Shown: positions 8,112 to 15,994 of the stretch, piece after piece
How the letters are laid out: each line of letters begins with the position of its first letter
How positions within the stretch are numbered: the first letter of the stretch is position 1
Assembly (NCBI GenBank): GCA_963751795.1
Contig: CAVVVI010000001.1
Location: forward strand, 186,001 to 250,000
DNA from: BOG-908 sp963751795
GTDB taxonomy: Bacteria; Pseudomonadota; Alphaproteobacteria; Acetobacterales; Acetobacteraceae
DNA length: 64,000 nucleotides
Direction of reading: 5' to 3'
Made by a program: the position numbers and the translations under genes
The notes under the pieces: model-generated
The model's database searches: none
Told to the model about the DNA's origin: nothing
What the model saw: the letters and a program-made list of their open reading frames with translations, nothing else

Positions 8112-10289
8112 ATGGTGACCGACTACCTCCACAAGCTCAACGACGAGCAGCGCCAGGCTGTCGAGACCACCGAGGGACCCCTCCTCGTCCTCGCCGGCGC
8201 CGGCACCGGCAAAACGCGCGTGCTCACCACCCGCTTCGCCCACATCCTGCTCACCGGCCGCGCCGCCCCGGGCCAGGTGCTCGCCGTCACCTTCACCAAC
8301 AAGGCCGCCCGCGAAATGCGCGAGCGCGTCGGCCACCTGCTGAACCGCCCCGCCGAAGGCCTCTGGCTCGGCACCTTCCACGCGCTCTGCGCCCGCATGC
8401 TCCGCCGCCACGCCGAACACGTGGGCCTCACGCCGAGCTTCTCCATCCTCGATACCGACGACCAGACCCGCCTGCTCAAGCAGGTGATGGAAGCCCTCAA
8501 GATCGACCCCAAGCGCTGGACGCCGCAGGCCGTCATGGGCGTGCTGCAACGCTGGAAAGACCGCGGCCAGTCGCCCGATCGCGTGCCGGCCAGCGAGGAA
8601 GGCGAATTCGCCGGCGGCCGCATGCGCGAAGTCTACGCGCAATACCAATCCCGCCTGCGCGCGCTCAACGCCGCCGATTTCGGCGACCTGCTGCTGCACA
8701 CGACGGAAATCCTGCGCACCCAACCCGACGTGCTGGCGCAATACCACCGTCAGTGGCGCTACATCCTGGTGGACGAATACCAGGACACCAACGTGGTGCA
8801 ATACATGTGGCTGCGCCTGCTCGCCCAGCAGCACCGCAACATCTGCTGCGTCGGCGACGACGATCAGTCGATCTACTCCTGGCGCGGCGCCGAAGTCGAA
8901 AACATCCTGCGCTTCGAACACGATTTTCCCGGCGCGCATATCGTCCGCCTCGAACGCAACTACCGCAGCACCGCCCCCATCCTCGCCACCGCCGCCGGGC
9001 TGATCGCCAACAACGCCGGCCGCCTCGGCAAAACCCTGCGCTCCGGCCTGAACGACGCCGCCGGCGACAAGGTCAGCGTCGTCAGCCTGTGGGATTCCGA
9101 CGAGGAAGCCCGCATGGTCGGCGAACGCGTCGAAGCCTGGCAACGCGAAGGCTGCAAACTCGCCGGCATGGCCATCCTGGTGCGCGCCGGCTTCCAGACC
9201 CGCGCGTTCGAAGAGCGCATGATCACGCTCGCCATCCCCTACCGCGTCGTCGGCGGTCTGCGCTTTTACGAACGCCAGGAAATCCGCGACGCCATCGCCT
9301 ACATGCGCGTCCTCCGCCAGCCCAGCGACGACCTGGCCTTCGAACGCATCGTCAACCTGCCCCGCCGCGGCGTGGGCGACGTCGCCCTGCGCGCCATGCA
9401 CGGCGCCGCACGCGCACAATCCACATCGCTCTCCCTCGCCGCCTTCCAGCTCGCGCAGTCCGGCGCACTCAAAGGCCGCCCGCGCGAAGCCATCCGCACG
9501 CTCGGCGCCGGCTTCGACCGCTGGCGGCAGATGCTGGAATCCGACGGCCACATCGTCACCGTCGCCACCATGCTCGACGAAAGCGGCTACACGGAAATGT
9601 GGCGCCAGGACAAATCCATCGAAGCCCCGGGCCGCCTGGAAAACCTCAAGGAACTCGTCCGCGCCCTGGCGGATTTCGAGAACCTGTCAGGCTTTCTCGA
9701 CCACGTTGCCCTGGTGATGGAAAACGAGGAACAGGCCGAAGCCGACCGCCTCAGCATGATGACGCTGCACGCCGCCAAGGGCCTCGAATTCGACCACGTA
9801 TTCCTGCCAGGCTGGGAAGAAGGCGTGTTCCCCAGCCAACGCACCATGGACGAAAGCGGCACCAAGGGCCTCGAGGAAGAACGCCGCCTCGCCTATGTCG
9901 GCATCACCCGCGCGCGCCGCCGCGCCGTGATCAGCTACGCCGCCAACCGCCGGATTTACGCGAACTGGCAATCCTCCATCCCCAGCCGCTTCGTGGACGA
10001 ACTGCCGGACGCGCACATCGAACGCGCCGGCTCGGCCGCCCTGTCGCGCGCCGCACAAATCGCCGCACCCAGCGTGTTCAACAACGGCCCGCTACTCGCC
10101 CGCCGCACCGAAGCCTGGGAGCAACCGGGCCGCCCCGCGCGCACCGACCGCATCGATGTCGGGCAACGGGTGTTCCACGAAAAGTTCGGCTACGGCGAAG
10201 TGACAGCCAGCGACGATGACAAATTGGATGTGCTGTTCGAGAAGGCGGGTGCGAAGCGGGTGATGGATCGGTTTGTGGCGAAGGCATGA
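8112..10289 (+). CDS. uvrD: ATP-dependent DNA helicase UvrD/PcrA (Rep family)
   Basis: The 725-residue superfamily 1A helicase has the motifs in order: Q-motif LNDEQRQAV, Walker A AGAGTGKT, VTFTNKAAREM (Ia), VDEYQDTN (II), VGDDDQSIYSWRGA (III), ERNYRS (IV), and LMTLHAAKG-type MMTLHAAKGLEFDHVF (V) with YVGITRARR (VI). A Tudor-like C-terminal segment (VFHEKFGYGEVTAS) is present, as in PcrA/UvrD. The enzyme unwinds 3'-5' in nucleotide excision and mismatch repair. The start MVTDYLHKLN fits the family; longer frames read through the repeat. A downstream repeat doublet follows the stop. Confidence 0.95.
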   Translation: MVTDYLHKLNDEQRQAVETTEGPLLVLAGAGTGKTRVLTTRFAHILLTGRAAPGQVLAVTFTNKAAREMRERVGHLLNRPAEGLWLGTFHALCARMLRRHAEHVGLTPSFSILDTDDQTRLLKQVMEALKIDPKRWTPQAVMGVLQRWKDRGQSPDRVPASEEGEFAGGRMREVYAQYQSRLRALNAADFGDLLLHTTEILRTQPDVLAQYHRQWRYILVDEYQDTNVVQYMWLRLLAQQHRNICCVGDDDQSIYSWRGAEVENILRFEHDFPGAHIVRLERNYRSTAPILATAAGLIANNAGRLGKTLRSGLNDAAGDKVSVVSLWDSDEEARMVGERVEAWQREGCKLAGMAILVRAGFQTRAFEERMITLAIPYRVVGGLRFYERQEIRDAIAYMRVLRQPSDDLAFERIVNLPRRGVGDVALRAMHGAARAQSTSLSLAAFQLAQSGALKGRPREAIRTLGAGFDRWRQMLESDGHIVTVATMLDESGYTEMWRQDKSIEAPGRLENLKELVRALADFENLSGFLDHVALVMENEEQAEADRLSMMTLHAAKGLEFDHVFLPGWEEGVFPSQRTMDESGTKGLEEERRLAYVGITRARRRAVISYAANRRIYANWQSSIPSRFVDELPDAHIERAGSAALSRAAQIAAPSVFNNGPLLARRTEAWEQPGRPARTDRIDVGQRVFHEKFGYGEVTASDDDKLDVLFEKAGAKRVMDRFVAKA

Positions 10290-10294
10290 GAGGG

Positions 10295-10444
10295 CAAGGA
10301 AGCAGTTCTTTTTTGAAAAAAAGAACCAAAAAACTTTTACTGGTGCTGTCGCGCCGGCGTTCTGAATACGCCGCGACGCGGGCCACAAGCCAACAAGATA
10401 AAAGTTTTTTGGTACTTTTTTTCAAAAAAGGACTGCTTGCTTCC
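10295..10444. repeat. Palindromic element doublet (F then R), REPIN-like
   Basis: The F stem GTTCTTTTTT / AAAAAAGAAC (GA loop) begins at 10305; the R unit from about 10399 reads AAAAGTTTTTTGG, a stem GTACTTTTTT / AAAAAAGGAC with one mismatch, then ACTGCTTGC. The outer ends (GGAAGCAGT and ACTGCTTGCTTCC) pair with each other, so the whole 150 bp can form one long hairpin. The spacer contains GCTGTCGCGCCGGCG and CGCCGCGACGCG. It lies between uvrD and prmA. Confidence 0.85.
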
Positions 10445-10452
10445 TCCCCACC

Positions 10453-11370
10453 ATGAAACGCGCCGGCCCCCTAGAAACCGTCTTCGTCATCGTCCCGCAC
10501 ACCGCGCGCGACGCCTACGAAGCCGCCATCGCCCAGGCCTGCACCACCATCGGCCTTTTCGAACACGACGAAGCCGCACGGATCTGGCGCATCGAGGGCG
10601 TGAAAGCCACGGGCGAGAACGATGCAGCGCTCGACACGGCTCTCGCCATCGCCGCGCTGGTTACCGGCATCACCGCGCCGCTGCAGCGCGAGCCCACCGA
10701 AGCCGAAGGCTGGCTCGCGCGCGTGTACGAAGCGTTTCCCGCGCAGGATATCGGCCGCCGCTTCACCATCCGCGGCACCCACAACACGCAACGCCCGCGC
10801 GCCGGCCGCCACGCGCTTACCGTCGATGCCGGCCTGGCCTTCGGCAGCGGCGAGCACGGCAGCACGCGCGGCTGCCTGCGCGCGCTGGAACGCGTGGCCC
10901 ACCGCAGCCCCGCCCGCATCATCGACATGGGCTGCGGCTCCGGCATTCTCGCCATGGCCGCCGCCAGCCTTCTGCACCGCCGCGTGCTGGCCGTGGATAA
11001 CGATCCGTGGTCGGTCCGCGTCACCGCGCAGAACGCCGCGCTGAACGGCCTGCGCGGCCGTGTGCACGCCCGCCTCGGCCAGGGCTGGCAGGGCGCCGGC
11101 GCGGCGCGCTACGAGCTCATCCTGGCCAACATCCTCGCCCGCCCGCTCTGCCTGATGGCCCGCGCACTCGCCGCCCATCTCGCCCCCGGCGGCACCGTCA
11201 TCCTCTCCGGCCTGCTCACGGGCCAGATCCCCATGGTGCTCGCCGCCCATCGCCGGCAAGGGCTGCACCTGGAACGTGCGCTGCGCGAAGGCCAATGGGC
11301 CACGCTGATCCTGCGCGCGCCGTCCTTGCCGGACGGTGTATTGGAGCATATTCAGGCGGGATTGAAATGA
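10453..11370 (+). CDS. prmA: Ribosomal protein L11 methyltransferase PrmA
   Basis: The 305-residue class I SAM-dependent methyltransferase has an N-terminal substrate-recognition region (to about 125), the AFGSGEHGSTRGCLRAL linker motif, SAM motif I IIDMGCGSGILAMAA, an acidic VLAVDNDPWSV and ELILANILARPL. PrmA trimethylates ribosomal protein L11. In the canonical motif the linker is FGTGxHxTT; here it is FGSGEHGST, still consistent. The ATG at 10453 directly follows the R unit of the upstream doublet, leaving little room for a conventional leader. Confidence 0.92.
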   Translation: MKRAGPLETVFVIVPHTARDAYEAAIAQACTTIGLFEHDEAARIWRIEGVKATGENDAALDTALAIAALVTGITAPLQREPTEAEGWLARVYEAFPAQDIGRRFTIRGTHNTQRPRAGRHALTVDAGLAFGSGEHGSTRGCLRALERVAHRSPARIIDMGCGSGILAMAAASLLHRRVLAVDNDPWSVRVTAQNAALNGLRGRVHARLGQGWQGAGAARYELILANILARPLCLMARALAAHLAPGGTVILSGLLTGQIPMVLAAHRRQGLHLERALREGQWATLILRAPSLPDGVLEHIQAGLK

Positions 11371-11383
11371 GGCGAGAGAACAA

Positions 11384-11552
11384 GAGAAGTCTTCTTTTTC
11401 GAGAAAAAGAAGCAAAAAGCTTTTGCGTCTCGCTTGCATTAGCACTTCAACGCCGTGCAACCAGCCACGTTGGCGCAGCAGAAAACGGTGGCCGCGCACG
11501 CGAGAAAGCCAAAGCTTTTTGGTCCTTTTTCTCGAAAAAGGACTGCTTCTCT
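11384..11552. repeat. Palindromic element doublet (F then R)
   Basis: F: stem CTTCTTTTTC / GAAAAAGAAG with GA loop (11391-11412), followed by the perfect palindrome GCAAAAAGCTTTTGC. R: CCAAAGCTTTTTGG, then stem GTCCTTTTTC / GAAAAAGGAC with TC loop (from 11522), then ACTGCTTCTC. The two units have different stem bases yet each pairs perfectly. The doublet is downstream of prmA. Confidence 0.85.
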
Positions 11553-11621
11553 TATACGCTGCACGCCACCACCACTCTGCCACTGCGCAAGCGCATCGGC
11601 GCTTGGCGGCAAACACATTCT

Positions 11622-11687
11622 ATGCCCGCCCCGACCGGCCAGCCCGCCGACAAGGCTTTCTTCGACGACCTATCCGGCCAGCCGTGA
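11622..11687 (+). pseudogene. Possible 3' remnant of a vapB antitoxin gene
   Basis: A 21-codon frame ends GQPADKAFFDDLSGQP and its TGA overlaps the GTG of the vapC remnant (GTGA), the classical antitoxin-toxin junction. The acidic/aromatic tail would fit a VapB C-terminus, but no DNA-binding half is recognisable upstream, where the R repeat lies. The assignment rests mainly on position. Confidence 0.4.
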
Positions 11688-11827
11688 CGGCAATCCTCGA
11701 AACCTCGGCTTCTGCCTTCTTTCGCATGGGCGATTGCTTCGCCTACGCCTGCGCCCGCACCAACGCGGCCAAGCTGCTGTTCAAGGGTGACGATTTCAGC
11801 AAAACCGACATCGACCCAGCACTCTGA
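11684..11827 (+). pseudogene. Internally deleted vapC toxin gene (PIN domain remnant)
   Basis: The 47-residue frame joins a VapC-like N-terminus (TAILETSA, first acidic PIN residue) straight to a VapC C-terminus (RMGDCFAYACARTNAAKLL, then FKGDDFSKTDI). VapC proteins are about 130 residues, so roughly 80 central residues are missing, including the conserved Glu helix. It cannot be an active ribonuclease. It starts with GTG overlapping the putative vapB stop and lies between the F-R doublet and the aminopeptidase gene, which begins 18 bp later. It is best read as a decayed toxin-antitoxin locus. Confidence 0.7.
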
Positions 11828-11845
11828 ACCCCACCCGGTGAACCC

Positions 11846-13618
11846 ATGACCCCGCAAGCCCGCCTCGCCGCCATCCGCGAAGAACTCGCGGCCCAGAACC
11901 TCGCCGCGTTCATCGTCCCCCGCTCGGACGAGCATCTCGGCGAATACGTGCCCCCCAGCGCCGAACGCCTCGCCTGGCTCACCGGCTTCACCGGCAGCGC
12001 CGGCCTCGCCGTCGTGTTCACCGATCGCGCCGCGGTGTGGAGCGACGGCCGCTACGTGCTCCAGCTCGCCGGCGAAACCGACGCGGCATTGTGGGAGCGC
12101 CTGCATCTGACGCAGACGCCGCCACCCGATTACGTCGCCGCCCACACCGCGCCCGGCGCCCGCATCGGCTACGATCCCTGGCTGATGAGCGAGGATCAGC
12201 TCGCCCGCTTCCGCGAAGCCGGCCTGGCCCTGCACCCCGTCACAGTCAACCCGGTCGATGCCGCCTGGCACGATCGCCCGGCCCCGCCCACGGCCCCGGC
12301 CCGCATCCACGATGCCGCCTATGCCGGGCTCGCCTCGCCCGAAAAGCGCGCGGCCCTCGCCGCCACGTTGCGCGCCGCCGGCCAGCACGCCGCCATCATC
12401 AGCGACCCCGCTTCGCTCGCCTGGCTGCTCAACCTGCGCGGCGCCGATCTCGGCTTCGTGCCCGTGCCCCTGGGCTTCGCCATCCTGCACGACGATGCGG
12501 GAGTGGAGCTGTTCATGGACCCGGCCAAGCTGGCGCAGGATGTGCGCGACAGCCTGGGCAACCAGGTCGCCTGCGCAGCACCCGCCGCCCTGCCGCAGGC
12601 CTTGGCAGCGCTCGCCGGCAAACGCGTGCGCCTGGATGCCGCCGGCAGCCCCGCCTGGCTGGGCGAAACCCTGCGCGCCGCCGGCGCCACCGTGGTGCCC
12701 GGCCAGGATCCGTGCCTGGTGCCCAAGGCGCGCAAGAACGCCACCGAGCAGCAGGGCGCCCGCAACGCCCAATTGCGCGACGCCGCAGCACTCTGCCGCT
12801 TCCTGCACTGGGTGCGCGATGCCGGCGGCCATGAAACCGAAATCTCCGCGGCCGCCCAACTCCTGCGCTACCGCCAGGAACAGGCGCTGTTCCAGGGCGA
12901 AAGCTTCCCCGCCATCTCGGCCGCCGGCGAGCACGGCGCCATCATGCACTACCGCGTCAGCCTGGCCACCGACCGCGCCATCCTGCCCAACGAGCTCTAC
13001 CTAATCGACAGCGGCGCCCAGTACCTCGACGGCACCACCGACGTTACCCGCACGGTCTGGACCGGCCCGGGCCTGCCCACCGCCGAACTGCGCGACCGCT
13101 ACACCCGCGTCCTGCAAGGCCACATCGCCATCGCCACGCTGGTGTTCCCCGAAGGCGTCGCCGGCGTCAGGCTCGATGCCTTCGCGCGCGCCGCCCTCTG
13201 GCAGGCCGGGCTCGATTTCGACCACGGCACCGGCCACGGCGTCGGCAGCTTCCTCAGCGTCCACGAAGGCCCCGCCAGCATCTCGCCGCATCTGCGCGCC
13301 GCCCCGCTGGAAGTCGGCATGATCCTGTCGAACGAACCCGGCTTCTATTTGCCCGGCGAATACGGCATCCGCCTGGAAAACCTCGTGCTGGTGCAACCCA
13401 CCGCACCCGCCGGCAAGCCGTTCCTCCGCTTCGAAACCCTCACCTGGGCACCGTTCGACCGCATCCTGATCGAGCCCACACTCCTCTCCTCCAAGGAACG
13501 TGCCTGGCTGGACGATTACCACGCCCAGGTGCTCCACCACGTCGCACCGCACGTCCCGTCAGACGTGCGCGCCTGGCTCCACCAGGCCTGCACCGCCATC
13601 GAAAGCCCCCCGCAATGA
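11846..13618 (+). CDS. M24B family aminopeptidase P (Xaa-Pro aminopeptidase)
   Basis: The 590-residue protein has two creatinase-type N-terminal domains (FIVPRSDEHLGEY, LTGFTGSAG and YVLQLAGE, then a second about residues 150-310) and a pita-bread catalytic domain. Metal ligands are visible in LIDSGAQYLDGTTDVTRT (two Asp), FDHGTGHGVGSF (His), NEPGFY (Glu) and RFETLTW (Glu). Length and three-domain layout fit the large aminopeptidase P group found in eukaryotes and alphaproteobacteria. It removes N-terminal residues preceding proline and is probably cytoplasmic, as no signal peptide is present. Its stop overlaps the thioesterase start (ATGA). Confidence 0.93.
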   Translation: MTPQARLAAIREELAAQNLAAFIVPRSDEHLGEYVPPSAERLAWLTGFTGSAGLAVVFTDRAAVWSDGRYVLQLAGETDAALWERLHLTQTPPPDYVAAHTAPGARIGYDPWLMSEDQLARFREAGLALHPVTVNPVDAAWHDRPAPPTAPARIHDAAYAGLASPEKRAALAATLRAAGQHAAIISDPASLAWLLNLRGADLGFVPVPLGFAILHDDAGVELFMDPAKLAQDVRDSLGNQVACAAPAALPQALAALAGKRVRLDAAGSPAWLGETLRAAGATVVPGQDPCLVPKARKNATEQQGARNAQLRDAAALCRFLHWVRDAGGHETEISAAAQLLRYRQEQALFQGESFPAISAAGEHGAIMHYRVSLATDRAILPNELYLIDSGAQYLDGTTDVTRTVWTGPGLPTAELRDRYTRVLQGHIAIATLVFPEGVAGVRLDAFARAALWQAGLDFDHGTGHGVGSFLSVHEGPASISPHLRAAPLEVGMILSNEPGFYLPGEYGIRLENLVLVQPTAPAGKPFLRFETLTWAPFDRILIEPTLLSSKERAWLDDYHAQVLHHVAPHVPSDVRAWLHQACTAIESPPQ

Positions 13619-14043
13619 CCACGCCGCCCGACCTCACAAACCGCGCCACATTCGGCCACTGGTACCAGGAAAAACTGCGCTTCTCCGACACCGACATGAT
13701 CGGCCACGTCAACAACGTCGCCTTCGCAGCATTGATGGAATCCGGCCGCGTCAACTACACCCGCAGCGGCGTCATCGACCACATGCCGAACGACGTGCTC
13801 GTCGTCATGCGCCGCATCGAACTGGATTACCGCGCCGAACTGCACTGGCCCGCGGAAATCGACATCGGATCGGTGCTGCTGCGCATCGGCACCACATCCT
13901 GCACCATCGGCAACGGCCTGTTCCACGCCGAGCTCTGCGCCGCCACCTCGGTCACCACCCTGGTATTCATCGGCCGCGACACCCGCCGCGCGGTGCCGAT
14001 CCCGGGTGCGGTGCGGGCGGGGATGGTGGGGCATGTGGTGTAG
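13615..14043 (+). CDS. Acyl-CoA thioesterase, 4HBT hotdog fold
   Basis: The 142-residue hotdog protein carries the 4HBT catalytic segment RFSDTDMIGHVNNVAFAALME, with the Asp of SDTDMIGHVNN in the position of the active-site Asp. Then ELDYRAEL and IGTTSCTIGNGLF follow the usual strand pattern. Such enzymes hydrolyse acyl-CoA thioesters; the natural substrate is unknown. It overlaps the aminopeptidase gene by 4 nt and so is probably translated from the same message. An F repeat begins 4 bp after its stop. Confidence 0.87.
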   Translation: MTTPPDLTNRATFGHWYQEKLRFSDTDMIGHVNNVAFAALMESGRVNYTRSGVIDHMPNDVLVVMRRIELDYRAELHWPAEIDIGSVLLRIGTTSCTIGNGLFHAELCAATSVTTLVFIGRDTRRAVPIPGAVRAGMVGHVV

Positions 14044-14046
14044 GAG

Positions 14047-14100
14047 GAAGGAAGCAGTCCTTTTTTGAAAAAAAGGACCAAAAAACTTTTGCTTCTGCGC
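14047..14100 (+). repeat. Dispersed palindromic element, F unit
   Basis: Stem GTCCTTTTTT / AAAAAAGGAC with a GA loop, preceded by GGAAGCA and followed by CAAAAAACTTTTGC and GCTTGCGGTAACG. It follows the thioesterase stop. The next R unit, 1.85 kb away at 15941, has the same GTCC/GGAC stem type, and the pair brackets the DUF7002-like gene and the low-GC orphan. Confidence 0.8.
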
Positions 14101-14175
14101 TTGCGGTAACGTTCGGCTAGGTCTGCCATATCGGGGCCGCGGGACTTGGGCGGCGCTCGGTGCCAGCATGGCCTC

Positions 14176-14802
14176 ATGACCCCCGCCGAACTCGCAGCCC
14201 GCCACCCCAGCCTCTACCACCTGACCTGCACCGACAACGTCCCCGACATTCAGGCGCACGGCATTCACCCCGCCGCTACCCTGTTCGACAGCTTCGGTCA
14301 GGCCCATCTGGCCACCACCCGCCGTGCCGCGCCAATCAGGCTGCAAAATGTCGCCGGCCGCCGCGCCACCGTCAGCGACAACGCACCACTCACCGAAGCC
14401 GCACTCGCAAAATGCCTCGATCCCGGGCTGACGCCGCAGGACTGGCTCTATCAACTCAACCGCCGCGTCTTCTTCTGGGCCGACGAGGCGCGACTCGCCA
14501 AGCTGGTCAACGCACGCAATAACCGCAATCGGGCAAAATCCGTGCTCGTCGTCGATACGCTGCGTTTCGCCGAAGCCTATCGTGACAACATCGAGCTTTG
14601 CCCGATCAACTCCGGATCGACCATCCACAAGCCAACCCGCCGCGGCCTTGCCACCTTCACACCGCTCGGCCGGCTCAGCTTCGCCGAATGGCGCGTGCTG
14701 CGCGGCTACCGCGACACGATCTGCGAAGTGACAGTGTGCGTCGGCATCCCCGACCTTATCGACTTCGTCATCGAAATCCGAGAGCCGTGGCGCTCGATCT
14801 AG
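14176..14802 (+). CDS. DUF7002-like hypothetical protein
   Basis: The 208-residue protein begins MTPAELAARHPSLYHLTCTDN and continues with IQAHGIHPAATLF, VFFWADEARLAKLV and ICEVTVCVGIPDLIDFV. The opening His-Leu-Thr plus IQxHG pattern and the FFWxD segment resemble DUF7002, a family that looks distantly like ADP-ribosyltransferase-fold RES/ART proteins (HLT and FFW positions); that link is inference. There is no signal peptide. It lies between an F repeat and a low-GC region and may be accessory. The ATG at 14176 is chosen because a longer frame reads through unrelated sequence. Confidence 0.6.
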   Translation: MTPAELAARHPSLYHLTCTDNVPDIQAHGIHPAATLFDSFGQAHLATTRRAAPIRLQNVAGRRATVSDNAPLTEAALAKCLDPGLTPQDWLYQLNRRVFFWADEARLAKLVNARNNRNRAKSVLVVDTLRFAEAYRDNIELCPINSGSTIHKPTRRGLATFTPLGRLSFAEWRVLRGYRDTICEVTVCVGIPDLIDFVIEIREPWRSI

Positions 14803-14852
14803 GCGGGGCCTTCATTGTTATCTTTCGAATTTTCCGAGTTCCTGCAATTGTC

Positions 14853-14858
14853 TATAAT
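14853..14858 (+). promoter_or_regulatory. Candidate -10 box for the low-GC secreted gene
   Basis: TATAAT at 14853-14858 lies in an AT-rich stretch about 75 bp before the ATG at 14934. A TTTCCG sequence 16 bp upstream is a weak -35 candidate. A housekeeping sigma promoter is plausible for the gene below. Confidence 0.4.
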
Positions 14859-14933
14859 GAGCGTTCATTTTAGACTTTACTGCGGCGCGTTCTGCAGTCC
14901 GTTGTAACTGAGCTAAGAGAGGATGACCGACAA

Positions 14934-15623
14934 ATGCTAGCCTGTTGTCATAGGCCCCTGATCAACGTGAGCTGCCTGGTTGCTCTGCTAGCGACCACAT
15001 CTTACGCGAGCGCTCAGGAGCTTAGTGCATCTGGGCTATATAAGTTTCCTAAGGTTTCATCTAGCGAGTATGGTGTCAGACCAGACAGTCCAGGGCGCAA
15101 TATCACCGTTAATGACGATCAGACCTGTAACAGCCGATCAAGCGGCACTGGTGGAGTAGTTGCAACGTTTGATAGAAGAGCGTTCCTATGCCTGTCTGGT
15201 CAGGGTTTTGCCCTCTACGACCTTGGTAAGAAAGCGTTGTTCTCTTCCCAGGAGCAGGTCGTAATTCCGGGCTCTTATGGGACACGCAAAGCAGATGCTG
15301 ACGGGGTCATAACTGTGATCTCGAGGAGCAAATGCTTTAGTCAAGCAAGCGGACCAGGCTTAACTGTGGTCGTGCCCAAAAGGACAGAAGGACCGTTACG
15401 AAGAGACAAGACCCTATATTGCATATCCACATTAGGTAAAGGCTACACGCTTTATCGCTTTTCAAACGGTAGTGGCGTCACTGCGTCAAGTGATGAAGAA
15501 GAAAGGATGGCGAAAGATCCCACCGAAATTCGATATGAAGTCGGCTCAAAGATCTTGAGTTTTTTGACCGACTACATCCCACAGCCATCTCGTATACCTC
15601 CGACGCGTTCGATAAAACGCTAG
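14934..15623 (+). CDS. Low-GC secreted protein of unknown function
   Basis: The 229-residue product has a signal peptide (MLACCHRPLINVSCLVALLA, cleavage expected after YASA) and a mature part with paired cysteines in similar contexts (NDDQTCNS, RAFLCLSG, SKCFSQ, KTLYCIST). Two stretches look like internal repeats: CLSGQGFALYDLG and CISTLGKGYTLYRF, suggesting a duplicated beta module. Base composition is far lower in GC than its neighbours and codon use is relaxed (many AGA, TTA, AAA). This points to recent acquisition. AGAGAGGA lies about 12 nt upstream of the ATG. I do not recognise the family. Confidence 0.65.
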   Translation: MLACCHRPLINVSCLVALLATTSYASAQELSASGLYKFPKVSSSEYGVRPDSPGRNITVNDDQTCNSRSSGTGGVVATFDRRAFLCLSGQGFALYDLGKKALFSSQEQVVIPGSYGTRKADADGVITVISRSKCFSQASGPGLTVVVPKRTEGPLRRDKTLYCISTLGKGYTLYRFSNGSGVTASSDEEERMAKDPTEIRYEVGSKILSFLTDYIPQPSRIPPTRSIKR

Positions 15624-15940
15624 TGATATAACGCCAACAGATGTTAAGTCCTCAGATCTCTACAGATACGACCTTCTGAGGTTGCTGCACTCGCCGTAAG
15701 CCGCCGTACAAAATACGAATCATCGAAACAAAACGCGTGCCGACGGAGGTGGCGGAAGACATACGGTCGATGAGCCGATTGTTTGCAAACGCCCGAACGG
15801 AGCGCCTTCATCGCACCGGCATCGATGTCACGCCGACCAGCGACCTTCCACCGCCAACTCCAAACTTAGACGTTTCCCCGCACCGCCGTGCAACCCACAC
15901 CATCACAGAAACAACCCCCACCGCCCCGCAAGCGCCAGAA
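15624..15940. other. Low-GC intergenic stretch without a gene
   Basis: Nothing coding is convincing here. A hairpin with 7-bp arms (CCTCAGA 15650-15656, TCTGAGG 15675-15681) lies 27 bp after the orphan's stop and could be a weak terminator; it lacks a T tract. Composition rises back to normal GC near 15830. Confidence 0.4.
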
Positions 15941-15985
15941 CAAAAGCTTTTTCGTCCTTTTTCTCGAAAAAGGACTGCTTTCTTC
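15941..15985 (-). repeat. Dispersed palindromic element, R unit
   Basis: The plus strand reads CAAAAGCTTTTTC, then stem GTCCTTTTTC / GAAAAAGGAC with TC loop, then ACTGCTTTC. It lies just downstream of ligA (10 bp after the stop on that strand) and faces the F unit at 14047. Confidence 0.8.
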
Positions 15986-15994
15986 CCCCTAACC

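Noticed and set aside
11436..11446. TTAGCACT resembling half of a CIRCE heat-shock operator
   Set aside because: No inverted second half follows at the required 9-bp spacing.
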